64,000 nt of DNA, taken from Stenotrophomonas nitritireducens (lineage in GTDB: Bacteria; Pseudomonadota; Gammaproteobacteria; Xanthomonadales; Xanthomonadaceae). The translations under genes were made by a program, and so were the position numbers. The stretch is taken from assembly GCF_001431425.1 (NCBI RefSeq), contig NZ_LDJG01000004.1, positions 1 to 64,000 of the forward strand, given 5' to 3'. A model generated the notes under the pieces. The model had not been told where the DNA came from, did no database searches, and saw nothing but the letters and a program-made list of their open reading frames with translations. Shown here one piece after another: positions 9,390 to 19,292 of the stretch (position 1 is the stretch's first letter; each line of letters begins with the position of its first letter).

Positions 9390-10895
9390 ATGTCCCCCGA
9401 GCTCAACGCAGCGCTGTCGCTCTGCCGCAACCTGCCCTCGCCGCCCGGCATCGCCATCCGCATCATCGAATTGGCGCAGGATCCGGAGACCGACATCGCC
9501 ACCGCGGCCGATGCCATCGCGATGGACATGGCCCTGAGCGCGCGCATGCTGCGCATCGCCAACTCCCCGCTGTACGCCAGCCGGCGCCGGATCGAGAACC
9601 TGGGGCAGGCACTGACCATGCTCGGCCTCAACGCGACCCTGCAGCTGGCGCTCGGCTTCTCCCTGGCGCATGCGCTGGAAAAGCAAGGCCAGGACCCGCG
9701 CCTGCTGGAACGCATCTGGCGCCGCAGCGTGCTCTGCGCCCTGGCCGCGCGCTTCCTCGGCATGGGCTGCGGGGTGCGGCGCGTCGAGGAGCTGATGCTC
9801 GCCGGCCTGCTGCAGGACATCGGCGCGCTGGCATTGATGCAGGCCAGCCCGGACATCTACCCGGCGCTGTTCGACAGCGCCACCTGCAACGAGGAACTGC
9901 TCGCCCATGAGCGCGCCATCCTCGGCTGCAGCCACGCCGAGGCCGGCGCCCAGCTGTGCGAGCAGTGGCACCTGCCCCGCTACCTGGTGGAAGCGATCGC
10001 CCGCAGCGAGCCGCCGGTGGAACCGACCGACCCGTTCCAGCGCTGCGTCGCCCTGTCCGGCTGCGTGGCGGAAATCTGGCTGGCGCCGGATGCCGATAGC
10101 GCGCGCAGCCATGCCCTGCAGCAGGCTTACCAGGAACTGGGCATGGACAGCCAGGGCTTCGAACTGGTGCTGCAGCGGGTCAGCCAGGCGTTGCCGGAAC
10201 TGTGCGCCCTGCTCGACGTACCGGTGCCCAGCTCGGCGCGCCTGCACTTCCTGCTCGACCACGCCAATGAACTGAAGGAACTGCGCAGCCTGCGCGAACT
10301 GCAGGATGCCTCGACCACCCGCCGGCGCGCCGACGATTTCGAGCTGATGGCCCGGCGCCTGGCCGAACAGGCGCACCTGGACGCGTTGACCGGCGTGCTC
10401 AACCGCCGGCATCTGGAAACGGTGCTGGAGCAGGAGTTCGCCCGCGCCGCGCACATGAACCAGCCGCTGTCCATCGCCTTCATCGACCTGGACGACTTCA
10501 AGAAGATCAACGACGCCCACGGCCACCTGGCCGGCGACCAGGTGCTGCAGTCCTTCGCCTCGCACCTGCAGGAACAGCTGCGCAACAGCGATACCGTCGC
10601 CCGCTTCGGCGGCGAGGAGTTCGTGGTGCTGTTCCCCGACACCAACGAGCGCCTCGCGCTGGAGGTGGTGCGGCGCGTGCTGGATACCATCGCGCACACG
10701 CCGATGGCCGAGATCGAGGGCGCTCCGCTGCATGTCACCTTCTCCGCCGGCGTGGCCACGCATGGCGACTACGAGCGCTTTGCCAATGTGCAGGATCTGC
10801 TCAAAGCCGCCGACGATGTGCTCTACCGCTCCAAGAGCCTGGGCCGCAACCGGGTGATCGCCCGCGCCCCCGAGCCGCAGCCGGCTTCCGGCTGA
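9390..10895 (+). CDS. HDOD-GGDEF protein, probable diguanylate cyclase
   Basis: The N-terminal ~220 residues form an HDOD domain, a degenerate HD regulatory module (LPSPPGIAIRIIELAQDPETD start and ALSARMLRIANSPLY). The C-terminal ~165 residues form a GGDEF domain beginning LDALTGVLNRRHL. The active-site loop FGGEEF is at about 406-411, and an RNSD five residues upstream matches the RxxD inhibitory site. Synthesis of c-di-GMP with product feedback is therefore likely. The HDOD input signal is unknown. The gene sits alone between the tsf terminator and pyrH, interrupting the otherwise conserved tsf-pyrH order. Confidence 0.9.
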   Translation: MSPELNAALSLCRNLPSPPGIAIRIIELAQDPETDIATAADAIAMDMALSARMLRIANSPLYASRRRIENLGQALTMLGLNATLQLALGFSLAHALEKQGQDPRLLERIWRRSVLCALAARFLGMGCGVRRVEELMLAGLLQDIGALALMQASPDIYPALFDSATCNEELLAHERAILGCSHAEAGAQLCEQWHLPRYLVEAIARSEPPVEPTDPFQRCVALSGCVAEIWLAPDADSARSHALQQAYQELGMDSQGFELVLQRVSQALPELCALLDVPVPSSARLHFLLDHANELKELRSLRELQDASTTRRRADDFELMARRLAEQAHLDALTGVLNRRHLETVLEQEFARAAHMNQPLSIAFIDLDDFKKINDAHGHLAGDQVLQSFASHLQEQLRNSDTVARFGGEEFVVLFPDTNERLALEVVRRVLDTIAHTPMAEIEGAPLHVTFSAGVATHGDYERFANVQDLLKAADDVLYRSKSLGRNRVIARAPEPQPASG

Positions 10896-11004
10896 ACACG
10901 GGCGAACGCGGGTGGCAATCCGTCATTGCAGCGCAACAAAAGCGCTGCCCGGCATGCCCTCGATCCGTTAGAATTCCCGCGTTTTCCAGCCACCGAGGTC
11001 GCCC

Positions 11005-11733
11005 ATGTCCCAGCTCGCCTACCAACGCATCCTTCTGAAACTTTCCGGGGAGGCGCTGATGGGAGACGAGGACTACGGCATCGACCCCAAGATCATCAAC
11101 CGCCTGGCGCGCGAGGTCATCGAGGCGCAGCAGGCGGGCGCCGAAGTGGCGCTGGTCATCGGCGGCGGCAACATCTTCCGCGGCGCCGGCCTGGCCGCCG
11201 GCGGCATGGACCGGGTCACCGGCGACCAGATGGGCATGCTGGCCACGGTCATCAATGCGCTGGCCATGCAGGACGCGCTGGAGAAGCTCGGCGCCAAGGC
11301 GCGCGTGATGAGCGCGATCAAGATCAACGACGTGTGCGAGGACTACATCCGCCGCCGCGCCATCCGCCACCTGGAGAAGGGCCGGCTGGTGATCTTCGCC
11401 GCCGGCGTCGGCAGCCCGTTCTTCACCACCGACTCCGGCGCCGCGCTGCGCGCCATCGAGATCGGCGCCGACCTGCTGCTCAAGGCCACCAAGGTCGACG
11501 GCGTCTACGACAAGGACCCGAACAAGCACGCCGATGCGGTGCGCTACGACACCCTGAGCTACGACCAGGTCATCAGCCAGGGCCTGGAAGTCATGGACAC
11601 CGCCGCCTTCGCCCTGGCCCGCGACAGCGACCTGCCGCTGCGCGTGTTCGACATGGGCCAGCCCGGCGAGCTGCTGAAGATCCTGCGCGGCGAGAACATC
11701 GGCACCCTGGTCCACGGCCGCGACGCCCACTGA
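11005..11733 (+). CDS. pyrH: uridylate kinase
   Basis: PyrH phosphorylates UMP to UDP in pyrimidine nucleotide synthesis, with GTP activation and UTP inhibition typical of the family. The 242-residue amino-acid-kinase fold begins [13 protein letters not shown] and has the nucleotide/UMP loops [23 protein letters not shown] and the [11 protein letters not shown] segment. A GAGG lies upstream of the ATG, and a TAGAAT resembling a -10 box is at 10969-10974. It is followed by frr, as in most proteobacteria, but with its own terminator-like hairpin between. Confidence 0.97.
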   Translation: MSQLAYQRILLKLSGEALMGDEDYGIDPKIINRLAREVIEAQQAGAEVALVIGGGNIFRGAGLAAGGMDRVTGDQMGMLATVINALAMQDALEKLGAKARVMSAIKINDVCEDYIRRRAIRHLEKGRLVIFAAGVGSPFFTTDSGAALRAIEIGADLLLKATKVDGVYDKDPNKHADAVRYDTLSYDQVISQGLEVMDTAAFALARDSDLPLRVFDMGQPGELLKILRGENIGTLVHGRDAH

Positions 11734-11793
11734 CGACGCGCCCGCTCCGGCAGGCCCGCGCCGCCGGCACGGGCCCGGCACGGCACGACTCAA

Positions 11794-11821
11794 GGGGCGC
11801 GCAGGGAAGCCGGCGCGCCCC
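11794..11821 (+). terminator. GC-rich hairpin between pyrH and frr
   Basis: A 9-bp stem (GGGGCGCGC with GCGCGCCCC) closes a 10-nt loop 60 nt after the pyrH stop. There is no T-run. With the TATAAT that follows, it suggests that pyrH and frr can be transcribed separately. Confidence 0.45.
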
Positions 11822-11859
11822 GCTCCACGATTCCCGTCCGGCCGGCAGGGCTGTTCGCC

Positions 11860-11865
11860 TATAAT
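11860..11865 (+). promoter_or_regulatory. -10 box of the frr promoter
   Basis: A perfect TATAAT lies 34 nt before the frr ATG. The -35 region 17 bp upstream is not consensus, so strength is uncertain. Confidence 0.55.
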
Positions 11866-11898
11866 CGGCCGGTTCCAGAAACATCCAGGATTCCGGCG

Positions 11899-12456
11899 AT
11901 GATCAACGACATCAAGCAAGATGCGCAGGCGCGCATGGCCAAGAGCCTCGACGCTCTGCGCCACACCCTCACCACCATCCGCACCGGCCGCGCATCGCCG
12001 GCCCTGCTCGACGGCATCAAGGTCAAGGCCTACGGCACCGATACGCCGCTGAACCAGGTGGCCAGCATCAGCGTGTCCGAAGGCCGCTCGCTGGTCATCA
12101 CCCTGTTCGACAAGAACATGATCAAGGAAGTGGAAAAGGCCATCTACGCGTCGGACATCGGCATCACGCCCACCACCATGGGCACGGTGATCCGCCTGAA
12201 CCTGCCGCCGCTGACCGAAGAGCGCCGCAGGGAACTGGCCAAGACCGTCGGCAAGGAAGGCGAGGACAGCAAGGTCGCCATCCGCAACATCCGCCGCGAT
12301 GCCAACCAGGAAGTGGCCCGGCTGCTCAAGGACAAGGCCATCACCGAGGACGAGGACCGTCGCGCGCAGGACGATATCCAGAAGCTGACCGACAAGGCGA
12401 TCAAGGACGTCGACGAAGTGGTCAGGCTCAAGGAACAGGAACTGATGGCAGTCTGA
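11899..12456 (+). CDS. frr: ribosome recycling factor
   Basis: RRF splits the post-termination ribosome together with EF-G and IF3. The 185-residue protein has the expected two-domain organisation and length. Its diagnostic segments are LRTGRASP-like IRTGRASPALLDGI near the start, LNLPPLTEERRRELAK in the middle, and a C-terminal helix ending LKEQELMAV. It heads the plus-strand series frr-uppS-cdsA-dxr-rseP-bamA. Confidence 0.97.
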   Translation: MINDIKQDAQARMAKSLDALRHTLTTIRTGRASPALLDGIKVKAYGTDTPLNQVASISVSEGRSLVITLFDKNMIKEVEKAIYASDIGITPTTMGTVIRLNLPPLTEERRRELAKTVGKEGEDSKVAIRNIRRDANQEVARLLKDKAITEDEDRRAQDDIQKLTDKAIKDVDEVVRLKEQELMAV

Positions 12457-12471
12457 CCGGTGCCGTCCGCC

Positions 12472-13233
12472 ATGCCCAACGGCATGCCAGCACCAAGCCT
12501 GCCCGCGCACGTTGCCATCATCATGGATGGCAACGGCCGCTGGGCGCAGCAGCGGCGGCGCCCGCGCATGATCGGCCACCGCGCCGGCGCGCGCGCTGTC
12601 AACCGCACCATCGATTTCTGCCTGGAGCGCGGCATCGCCGCGCTCACGCTGTTCGCCTTTTCCAGCGAGAACTGGGGACGGCCGCAGGAAGAAGTGGATG
12701 CGCTGATGAAGCTGTTCCTGGGCGCGCTCGACCGCGAGGTGGACGAGCTCGACCGCCGCGGCGTGCGCGTGCGCTTCATCGGCGAACGCTCGCGCTTCTC
12801 CTCCGGCATCGCCCAGCGCATGGACCGGGCCGAGCAGCGCACCGCCGGCAACGGCGCCATGGCCCTGAGCATCGCCGCCAGCTACGGCGGCCGCCAGGAC
12901 ATCGCCCATGCCGCACGCCTGCTCGCCGAGCAGGTCGCCGCCGGCACCCTGTTGCCGGAACAGATCGATGAACACCTGCTCGGCCGGCATGTCGCGCTGA
13001 CCGACCTGCCGCCGCCGGACCTTTTCATCCGCACCGGCGGCGATACCCGCATCAGCAATTTCCTGCTGTGGCAGCTGGCCTACACCGAGCTGTGGTTCAC
13101 CGAGGTGCTGTGGCCGGATGTCGATGCCGACCTCCTGCAACGGGCGCTGGACGACTACGCGCAGCGCGAGCGCCGCTATGGACTGACAAGCGCACAGGTC
13201 GCCGCGGCGGCCACGGAGACCGTTTCCCCATGA
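12472..13233 (+). CDS. uppS: undecaprenyl diphosphate synthase (cis-prenyltransferase)
   Basis: UppS condenses isopentenyl diphosphate onto farnesyl diphosphate to make the C55 carrier lipid for cell-wall and O-antigen synthesis. The protein of about 253 residues shows HVAIIMDGNGRWAQ with the catalytic Asp, the SSENWGRP segment, and the C-terminal RTGGDTRISNFLLWQLAYTEL. The start is uncertain between GTG 12460, ATG 12472 and ATG 12484, since none has a clear ribosome binding site. The stop overlaps the cdsA ATG as ATGA. Confidence 0.96.
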   Translation: MPNGMPAPSLPAHVAIIMDGNGRWAQQRRRPRMIGHRAGARAVNRTIDFCLERGIAALTLFAFSSENWGRPQEEVDALMKLFLGALDREVDELDRRGVRVRFIGERSRFSSGIAQRMDRAEQRTAGNGAMALSIAASYGGRQDIAHAARLLAEQVAAGTLLPEQIDEHLLGRHVALTDLPPPDLFIRTGGDTRISNFLLWQLAYTELWFTEVLWPDVDADLLQRALDDYAQRERRYGLTSAQVAAAATETVSP

Positions 13234-14051
13234 CCAAGACCCGTGTCATCGCCGCGCTGATCATGGCCCCGGTGGCCATCTGCGCGATCCTGCTGCTGCC
13301 TACCCAGTGGCTGGCCGCCGCCGCCGCGCTGGTGTTCCTGACCGGCCTGTGGGAATGGTTCCGGCTCACGGGCGTGGACGGCCTGCCGCGCACCGTGCTG
13401 CTGGTGCTGAACCTGCTGCTGATGGTGTTGCTGGTGTGGGCATCGGCCGGCAGCCTGGTGCTGTTCCAGCTGGCCGCGCTGGCCGGGGTCGGCTTCTGGC
13501 TGCTGGCGCTGCTGTGGCTGCGCTTCTTCGATTTCGGCGCGCACGAGGAAAGCAGCGCGCGCATGCTCAAGCTGGCCGCCGGCAGCCTGGCCATCGTCCC
13601 GGCCTGGGCGGCGCTGGTGCTGATCCACGCCGGCGGGCCGCATGGCAACCGCTGGCTGCTGACCGCGCTGGCCATCGTCTGGGCCGCCGATTCGGGCGCC
13701 TATTTCGCCGGCCGCGCCTTCGGCAGGCACAAGCTGGCCCCGCGCGTGAGCCCCAACAAGACCATCGAAGGCCTGCTGGGCGGACTGGTCGCCGGCCTGG
13801 CCGTCGCCGTCGGGTTCGGCTGGCTGGCCGGCGTGCAGCCAGCCGATATCGGCTGGCTGCTGCTGGTGGCCGCGGTCGCGGTGCTGGCCTCGGTGCTCGG
13901 CGACCTGTTCGAAAGCCTGCTCAAGCGCCACGCCGGCGCCAAGGACTCGGGCAGCGTGATTCCCGGCCACGGCGGCGTCCTGGACCGCATCGACGGCGTG
14001 CTGGCCGCCCTGCCGGTGTTCGCGCTGGGCAAGGAAATCTTCGGTTTCTGA
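13230..14051 (+). CDS. cdsA: phosphatidate cytidylyltransferase
   Basis: CdsA makes CDP-diacylglycerol from phosphatidate and CTP at the inner membrane, the branch point of phospholipid synthesis. The 273-residue protein is strongly hydrophobic, with about seven to eight predicted membrane segments. It carries the C-terminal CDS signature in two parts, the [12 protein letters not shown] segment and [19 protein letters not shown] with metal-binding acidic residues. It overlaps uppS by 4 nt and is 1 nt from dxr, so the genes are co-transcribed. Confidence 0.96.
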   Translation: MTKTRVIAALIMAPVAICAILLLPTQWLAAAAALVFLTGLWEWFRLTGVDGLPRTVLLVLNLLLMVLLVWASAGSLVLFQLAALAGVGFWLLALLWLRFFDFGAHEESSARMLKLAAGSLAIVPAWAALVLIHAGGPHGNRWLLTALAIVWAADSGAYFAGRAFGRHKLAPRVSPNKTIEGLLGGLVAGLAVAVGFGWLAGVQPADIGWLLLVAAVAVLASVLGDLFESLLKRHAGAKDSGSVIPGHGGVLDRIDGVLAALPVFALGKEIFGF

Positions 14052-14052
14052 C

Positions 14053-15267
14053 ATGTCCGTTTCTTCGCCTTTCCACCAGGATGCCCCGCGCCGGGTTGCC
14101 ATCCTTGGCGCCACCGGCTCGATCGGCACCTCGGCGCTGGACGTCATCGCCCGCCATCCGGAGCAGATGCGCGCCAGCGTTCTGGCCGCCGGCAACAACG
14201 TCGATGCGCTGGTCGCGCTGTGCCGGAGCCACCGGCCCAAGCACGCCGCCATCGCCGACCCGGCACTGTTCCAGCGCCTGCGCGACGGGCTGCGCGACGC
14301 CGGCCTGGCGACCGAGGCCCACGCCGGCGCCACGGCGATCGACGCGCTTGCCGCCGGCGACGCCTGCGACACGGTGGTCGCAGCCATCGTCGGCGCGGCC
14401 GGGCTGTCCTCGACCCTGGCCGCGGCCCGCGCCGGCAAGCGCCTGCTGCTGGCCAACAAGGAGTCGCTGGTGCTGGCCGGCGAGCTGCTGACCCGCGAGG
14501 CGGCCGCGGCCGGCGCGGACATCATTCCGATCGACAGCGAGCACAACGCCATCTTCCAGTGCCTGCGCTCGCGCGACGCCAGCGTCGAAGGCGCCGGCGT
14601 GCGCCGCATCCTGCTCACCGCCTCCGGCGGCCCGTTCCGCGGCCGCACCCGCGCCGAACTGGAAGCGGTGACCCCGGCCCAGGCGGTAGCCCATCCCAAG
14701 TGGTCGATGGGCCCGAAGATCTCGGTCGATTCGGCCACGCTGATGAACAAGGGCCTGGAGGTCATCGAGGCGCACCACCTGTTCGGCGTGCCCGGCGCGC
14801 GCATCGACGTACTGGTGCACCCGCAGAGCCTGGTGCATTCGCTGGTCGAGTTCATCGACGGCTCCACCCTGGCCCAGCTTGGCCTGCCGGACATGCGCAC
14901 CACCCTTGCGGTGGGCCTGGGCTGGCCGCGGCGCATCGAATCGGGGGTGGCCGGACTCGACCTGCTGGCCCAGGGCCGCCTCGACTTCGAGGCCCCGGAC
15001 CTGGACGCCTTCCCCTGCCTGCGCCTGGCCTGGCAGGCGATGGAGGCCGGCGGCAGCGCCCCGGCGATCCTGAACGCCGCCAACGAAGTCGCCGTTTCAG
15101 CCTTTCTTCAGGGCCGCATAGGCTTCCTGTCGATCCCTGCGCTGGTGGAACACGCGTTGTCCGCCCTGCCTCACATGGCTGCCGATACACTGGACGCCCT
15201 GCTGGCGGCCGACGCGCGCTCCCGCCAGGTCACCACCACCGCCATCGCCCGCCTGCCCCATGCCTGA
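14053..15267 (+). CDS. dxr: 1-deoxy-D-xylulose 5-phosphate reductoisomerase
   Basis: Dxr (IspC) converts DXP to 2-C-methyl-D-erythritol 4-phosphate with NADPH, the committed step of the MEP isoprenoid pathway. The 404-residue protein has the NADPH motif [15 protein letters not shown] near residue 18. The metal/substrate loops are [20 protein letters not shown] and the flexible TASGGPFR, followed by [13 protein letters not shown]. Its neighbour uppS consumes the isoprenoid products. It begins directly after the cdsA stop. Confidence 0.97.
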   Translation: MSVSSPFHQDAPRRVAILGATGSIGTSALDVIARHPEQMRASVLAAGNNVDALVALCRSHRPKHAAIADPALFQRLRDGLRDAGLATEAHAGATAIDALAAGDACDTVVAAIVGAAGLSSTLAAARAGKRLLLANKESLVLAGELLTREAAAAGADIIPIDSEHNAIFQCLRSRDASVEGAGVRRILLTASGGPFRGRTRAELEAVTPAQAVAHPKWSMGPKISVDSATLMNKGLEVIEAHHLFGVPGARIDVLVHPQSLVHSLVEFIDGSTLAQLGLPDMRTTLAVGLGWPRRIESGVAGLDLLAQGRLDFEAPDLDAFPCLRLAWQAMEAGGSAPAILNAANEVAVSAFLQGRIGFLSIPALVEHALSALPHMAADTLDALLAADARSRQVTTTAIARLPHA

Positions 15268-15293
15268 CCCCGTCTTCCAACCGAGCCGCGACC

Positions 15294-16652
15294 ATGGCTG
15301 ACTTCCTCGGTTCCGTGTGGTGGATGATCGTCAGCCTCGGCGTGCTGGTGACGTTCCATGAATTCGGCCACTACTGGGTGGCCCGGCGCTGTGGCGTGAA
15401 GGTGCTGCGCTTCTCGGTCGGCTTCGGCCGCCCGCTGTGGAGCCGCCGCAACCGCAACGGTACCGAGTTCGCCATCGCCGCCATCCCGCTCGGCGGCTAC
15501 GTGAAAATGCTGGACGAGCGCGAGGTCGAGGTCCCGGCCGGCGAGCGCGTCGTGGCCTTCAACAACAAGAGCGTATGGCAGCGCATCGCGATCGTGGCCG
15601 CAGGCCCGGCCGCCAACCTGCTGCTGTGCATCGCCCTGCTGTGGGTGATGTTCGTGATCGGCCGCCAGGATTACTCGGCGACCATCGGCCGCAGCAGCGG
15701 CATGGCCGCCGCCGCCGGCCTCAACGCCGGCGACCGCATCGTCGACGTGGACGGCCGCACCGTCGCGACCTGGGCCGAGGCCAGCATGGCCCTCACCACC
15801 GCCGCCATGGACCGCCAGGACGCCAGGGTGCGCGTCCTCGACCCGCTGGACAATGCGCATACCCGCGTGCTGCCGCTGTCCACCCTGCCGGCCGGTTTCG
15901 ACGAACGCACCGTGCCGGTGCAGGCCGGCCTGGCCTGGCAGTTCTGGCTGCAGCCGGCACAGATCGAATCGGTGGTGGCAGGCTCGGCCGCCAGCGGCCT
16001 GCTGCAGCGCGGCGACCTGATCCTGGCCATCGACGGGCTGCGCGTGGAAAGCGCCGACCAGGTCGCGGGGCTGGTGCAGCGGCTGGGCGAGCGCGGCGGC
16101 CAGGGCATGATCGAGGTCGAACGCGACGGCCAGCGCCTGGCCCTGGAACTGCAGCCGCAGAAGGCAACGGACGAGGCGGGCAAGGACCGCTGGCTGCTCG
16201 GCGTGGGCTTCGTCACCGGCCAGGCGCCGGCCTACGACGCCCGCCAGCAGTATGGGCCGCTGGCGGCGCTGCCGGCCGCCGTGCGCGAGGCCGGCCGGCT
16301 GGCCGGTGATTCCCTCGGCATGATGCGGCGCATGCTCACCGGCCATGCCTCGGTCAAGAACATTTCCGGGCCGATCACCATCGCCCGCGTCGCCAATGCC
16401 TCGGCCGAACGCGGCGTGGACTGGTTCCTGTACTTCCTGGCCCTGCTGTCGCTGAGCCTGTGCATCATCAACCTGCTGCCGATTCCGATCTTGGACGGCG
16501 GTCACCTGCTGTATTACCTTATCGAGTTGGTCAAGGGCAGCCCGTTGAGCGAGCGCGCCATGGCCGCCGGACAGTACGTCGGCCTGGCACTGCTGGCCGG
16601 GCTGATGGGGCTGGCGTTCTACAACGACATCCTCGGCCTGGTCCCGCGATGA
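15294..16652 (+). CDS. rseP: site-2 intramembrane zinc metalloprotease RseP
   Basis: RseP cleaves membrane-embedded anti-sigma factors such as RseA, and remnant signal peptides, at the inner membrane. The 452-residue protein has an N-terminal membrane segment carrying the zinc motif HEFGH (22-26) and a conserved VKVLRFSVGFG segment. One or two PDZ domains lie in the periplasm (about 115-300). The C-terminal membrane helices include NLLPIPILDGGH, with the third zinc ligand. Its position directly upstream of bamA is conserved. Confidence 0.96.
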   Translation: MADFLGSVWWMIVSLGVLVTFHEFGHYWVARRCGVKVLRFSVGFGRPLWSRRNRNGTEFAIAAIPLGGYVKMLDEREVEVPAGERVVAFNNKSVWQRIAIVAAGPAANLLLCIALLWVMFVIGRQDYSATIGRSSGMAAAAGLNAGDRIVDVDGRTVATWAEASMALTTAAMDRQDARVRVLDPLDNAHTRVLPLSTLPAGFDERTVPVQAGLAWQFWLQPAQIESVVAGSAASGLLQRGDLILAIDGLRVESADQVAGLVQRLGERGGQGMIEVERDGQRLALELQPQKATDEAGKDRWLLGVGFVTGQAPAYDARQQYGPLAALPAAVREAGRLAGDSLGMMRRMLTGHASVKNISGPITIARVANASAERGVDWFLYFLALLSLSLCIINLLPIPILDGGHLLYYLIELVKGSPLSERAMAAGQYVGLALLAGLMGLAFYNDILGLVPR

Positions 16653-16723
16653 ACTTTTTCCCGCTGACGTCGTCATACGCCGGCACCCACGCAACAATGA
16701 AATCGACTCCAACCGGACGTGAC

Positions 16724-19189
16724 ATGACGCGACTTCCCAATCGCCGCCTGCTTGCCCTCGCCCTCGCCGCCGGTCTGGCCGCGCCCGCGCTCGCGCAGGC
16801 AGCCGAGCCCTTCACCGCCAGCGACATCCGCGTGGACGGCCTGCAGCGCATCTCTTCCGGTACCGTCTTCACCTACCTGCCGGTGGAACGCGGCGACCGC
16901 GTCGACGACGCCAAGGTCGGCGATACCATCCGCGCCCTGTACAAGACCGGCTTCTTCGAGGACGTGCAGCTGGACCGCCAGGGCGACATCCTGGTGGTCA
17001 CGGTCAAGGAGCGCCCGGCGATCAACAAGCTGACCGTCACCGGCAACAAGGACATCAAGAGCGAGCAGCTGCTCAAGGGCCTGAGCGACATCGGCCTGAG
17101 CGAGGGCGGCACTTTCGACCGTCTGAGCCTGGACCGCGTGACCCAGGAACTGCGCCGCCAGTACAACGACCGCGGCAAGTACAACGTCGAGATCACCCCG
17201 ACGGTGAGCCCGCTGGACCGCAACCGCGTCGACGTCGCCATCGCCGTCAAGGAAGGCAAGGCGGCCAAGATCCGCCACGTCAACCTGGTCGGCCCCGAGA
17301 AGTTCGAGTCCGCGGACATCCTCGATACCTGGGAATCCAAGGAGCACAACTGGGCCTCGTGGTACCGCCGCGACGACCAGTACTCCAAGGAAAAGCTGTC
17401 CGGCGACCTGGAGAAGCTCAACTCCTGGTACCTGGACCGCGGCTACGTCGATTTCAGCGTCGATTCCACCCAGGTCTCGATCAGCCCCGACAAGCGCGAC
17501 ATGTTCATCACCGCCGGCGTGACCGAGGGCGAGCAGTACAAGATCTCCGAGATCAAGGTCACCGGCGATACCGTCCTGCCGCAGGAAAACGTCGAGCGCA
17601 TGGTGTTCCAGAAGGCAGGCGACACGTTCTCGCGCGGCCTGCTGGAACTGAGCGCCGACGCGATCAGCAACACGCTGTCCAACGTCGGCTACGCCTTCGC
17701 CAAGGTCAACCCGATCCCGACCAGCAACCGCGCAGATCGCACGGTGGCGGTCAACATGCAGGTGGTGCCCGGCCCGCGCGTATCGGTGCGCCGCATCGTG
17801 TTCAAGGGCAATACCCGCACCGCCGACGAGGTGCTGCGCCGCGAGATGCGCCAGTTCGAGAATGCCTGGTACTCGCAGGCGGCCATCGACCGCTCCAAGA
17901 TCCGCCTGCAGCGCCTGGGCTACTTCGAATCGGTCGACGTCGAGACCTCCCCGGTCACCGGCAGCAACGACCAGGTCGACGTGGTCTACAACGTCAAGGA
18001 GACCACCTCGGGCAGCTTCGTGTTCGGCCTGGGCTATTCGCAGTCCTACGGCATGACCACCTCGGTGCAGCTGTCGCAGAACAACTTCCTGGGCGGCGGC
18101 AACCGCGTCTCGGTCGAAGCCTCGCGCAGCAGCTACCTGCAGCGCTACGGCTTCTCGTACATGAACCCGTATTTCACCGACGACGGCGTGTCGCTGGGCT
18201 ACAACCTGTCCTGGCGCGAGCTGGACTACTCGGACTTCAACACCGCCCAGTACAACAGCACCAACGGTGCCGCGCAGATGGTGTTCGGCGTGCCAATCAC
18301 CGAGAACGACAGCTTCTCGCTGATGTTCGGCATCGACAGCAACCAGATCACGACCTACAACGGCTACACCCCGAAGGCGATCATCGACTACATCGATGCG
18401 ATGGGCACGCGCACCTTCCACTCCTGGCGTACCGAACTGGGCTGGGCGCGCGACACCCGCAACGATTACTTCATGCCCACCCGCGGCACCTACCAGCGCC
18501 TGGGCCTGGAAGCCACCCTGCCCGGCTCCACCGCCGAGTACTACAAGCTCAGCTACCAGATCTCCAAATACTGGCCGATCATGCCCTCGCTGGTGATCAA
18601 CACCCGCGTCGAGCTCGGCTATGGCGACTCCTACGGCAAGGACAAGGTCCGCGATATCTGCTGGAACGTGATCCCGGGCACGCCCGGCACGCCGGCCGAC
18701 GGCGATACCCCCGCGGTGCCGGGTACGCCGGAAACCACCGAGGTGGTGGACTGCGCAACCAACCCGACCGCCAACCACCGCCAGGTCGTCGCCTCGGGCC
18801 TGCCGTTCTTCGAGAACTTCTATGCCGGCGGCACCAACTCGGTGCGCGGCTTCCGCGACAACACCCTGGGACCGCGTTCGGAGGTCATCGGCGGTTACTA
18901 CCGCGGGCAGCCGCTGGGCGGCTCGGTGAAGACGGTCGGTGCGGTCGAGGCCTATTTCCCGAAGCTGTTCGACAGCCCGTCGGCACGCGTCTCGGCCTTC
19001 CTCGATTTCGGCAACGTCTACAACGGCACCAAGAACTTCGATGCCGGCGAACTTCGCGCCTCGGCCGGTATCGCCCTGCTGTGGCGCGCGCCGGTCGGCC
19101 CGATCTCGATCAGCTATGCGTTCCCGCTGAAGAAGAAGGAAGGCGACGAGATCGAACGCCTGCAGTTCACCTTCGGCGGGCAGTTCTGA
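16724..19189 (+). CDS. bamA: outer membrane protein assembly factor BamA
   Basis: BamA is the core of the machine that folds beta-barrel proteins into the outer membrane. The 821-residue protein has a signal peptide ending ...APALAQA, five POTRA domains (about 28-425), and a 16-strand barrel with the lid-loop motif GGTNSVRGF and a terminal Phe (LQFTFGGQF). One extracellular loop just before the VRGF region carries an unusual insertion of PGTP repeats bounded by two Cys (about residues 646-682). The start was set at MTRLPNRR, which leaves a standard signal peptide. An upstream ATG at 16697 is possible. Confidence 0.96.
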   Translation: MTRLPNRRLLALALAAGLAAPALAQAAEPFTASDIRVDGLQRISSGTVFTYLPVERGDRVDDAKVGDTIRALYKTGFFEDVQLDRQGDILVVTVKERPAINKLTVTGNKDIKSEQLLKGLSDIGLSEGGTFDRLSLDRVTQELRRQYNDRGKYNVEITPTVSPLDRNRVDVAIAVKEGKAAKIRHVNLVGPEKFESADILDTWESKEHNWASWYRRDDQYSKEKLSGDLEKLNSWYLDRGYVDFSVDSTQVSISPDKRDMFITAGVTEGEQYKISEIKVTGDTVLPQENVERMVFQKAGDTFSRGLLELSADAISNTLSNVGYAFAKVNPIPTSNRADRTVAVNMQVVPGPRVSVRRIVFKGNTRTADEVLRREMRQFENAWYSQAAIDRSKIRLQRLGYFESVDVETSPVTGSNDQVDVVYNVKETTSGSFVFGLGYSQSYGMTTSVQLSQNNFLGGGNRVSVEASRSSYLQRYGFSYMNPYFTDDGVSLGYNLSWRELDYSDFNTAQYNSTNGAAQMVFGVPITENDSFSLMFGIDSNQITTYNGYTPKAIIDYIDAMGTRTFHSWRTELGWARDTRNDYFMPTRGTYQRLGLEATLPGSTAEYYKLSYQISKYWPIMPSLVINTRVELGYGDSYGKDKVRDICWNVIPGTPGTPADGDTPAVPGTPETTEVVDCATNPTANHRQVVASGLPFFENFYAGGTNSVRGFRDNTLGPRSEVIGGYYRGQPLGGSVKTVGAVEAYFPKLFDSPSARVSAFLDFGNVYNGTKNFDAGELRASAGIALLWRAPVGPISISYAFPLKKKEGDEIERLQFTFGGQF

Positions 19190-19205
19190 GGAACTGCCCG
19201 CCGCA

Positions 19206-19256
19206 CCCGGGGCCATGCCCCGGGTACCCATAGTTCCGCCCGGCGGAACTATGGGT
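19206..19256. repeat. two adjacent perfect palindromes downstream of bamA
   Basis: The first hairpin is CCCGGGGC, CAT, GCCCCGGG at 19206-19224. The second immediately follows at 19226-19256. It has 14 bp of perfect pairing (ACCCATAGTTCCGC with GCGGAACTATGGGT) around a 3-nt loop. The second stem is long, AT-containing and exactly symmetric, unlike a simple GC-rich terminator, and no T-run follows. It could be a REP-type element or a 3'-end stabiliser for bamA mRNA. Confidence 0.65.
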
Positions 19257-19292
19257 CGCGCTCTGGCTTTCCGATCCCCCCGCCTTCGGCGC

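Noticed and set aside
12460-12471. GTG start for uppS
   Set aside because: It is in frame but adds residues not seen in the family and has no ribosome binding site. ATG 12472 was preferred, with low certainty.
15180-16700. CRISPR-like or tandem repeat pattern
   Set aside because: Repetitive-looking Arg/Gln/His text is only the antisense translation of rseP. No spaced identical DNA repeats occur anywhere in the window.
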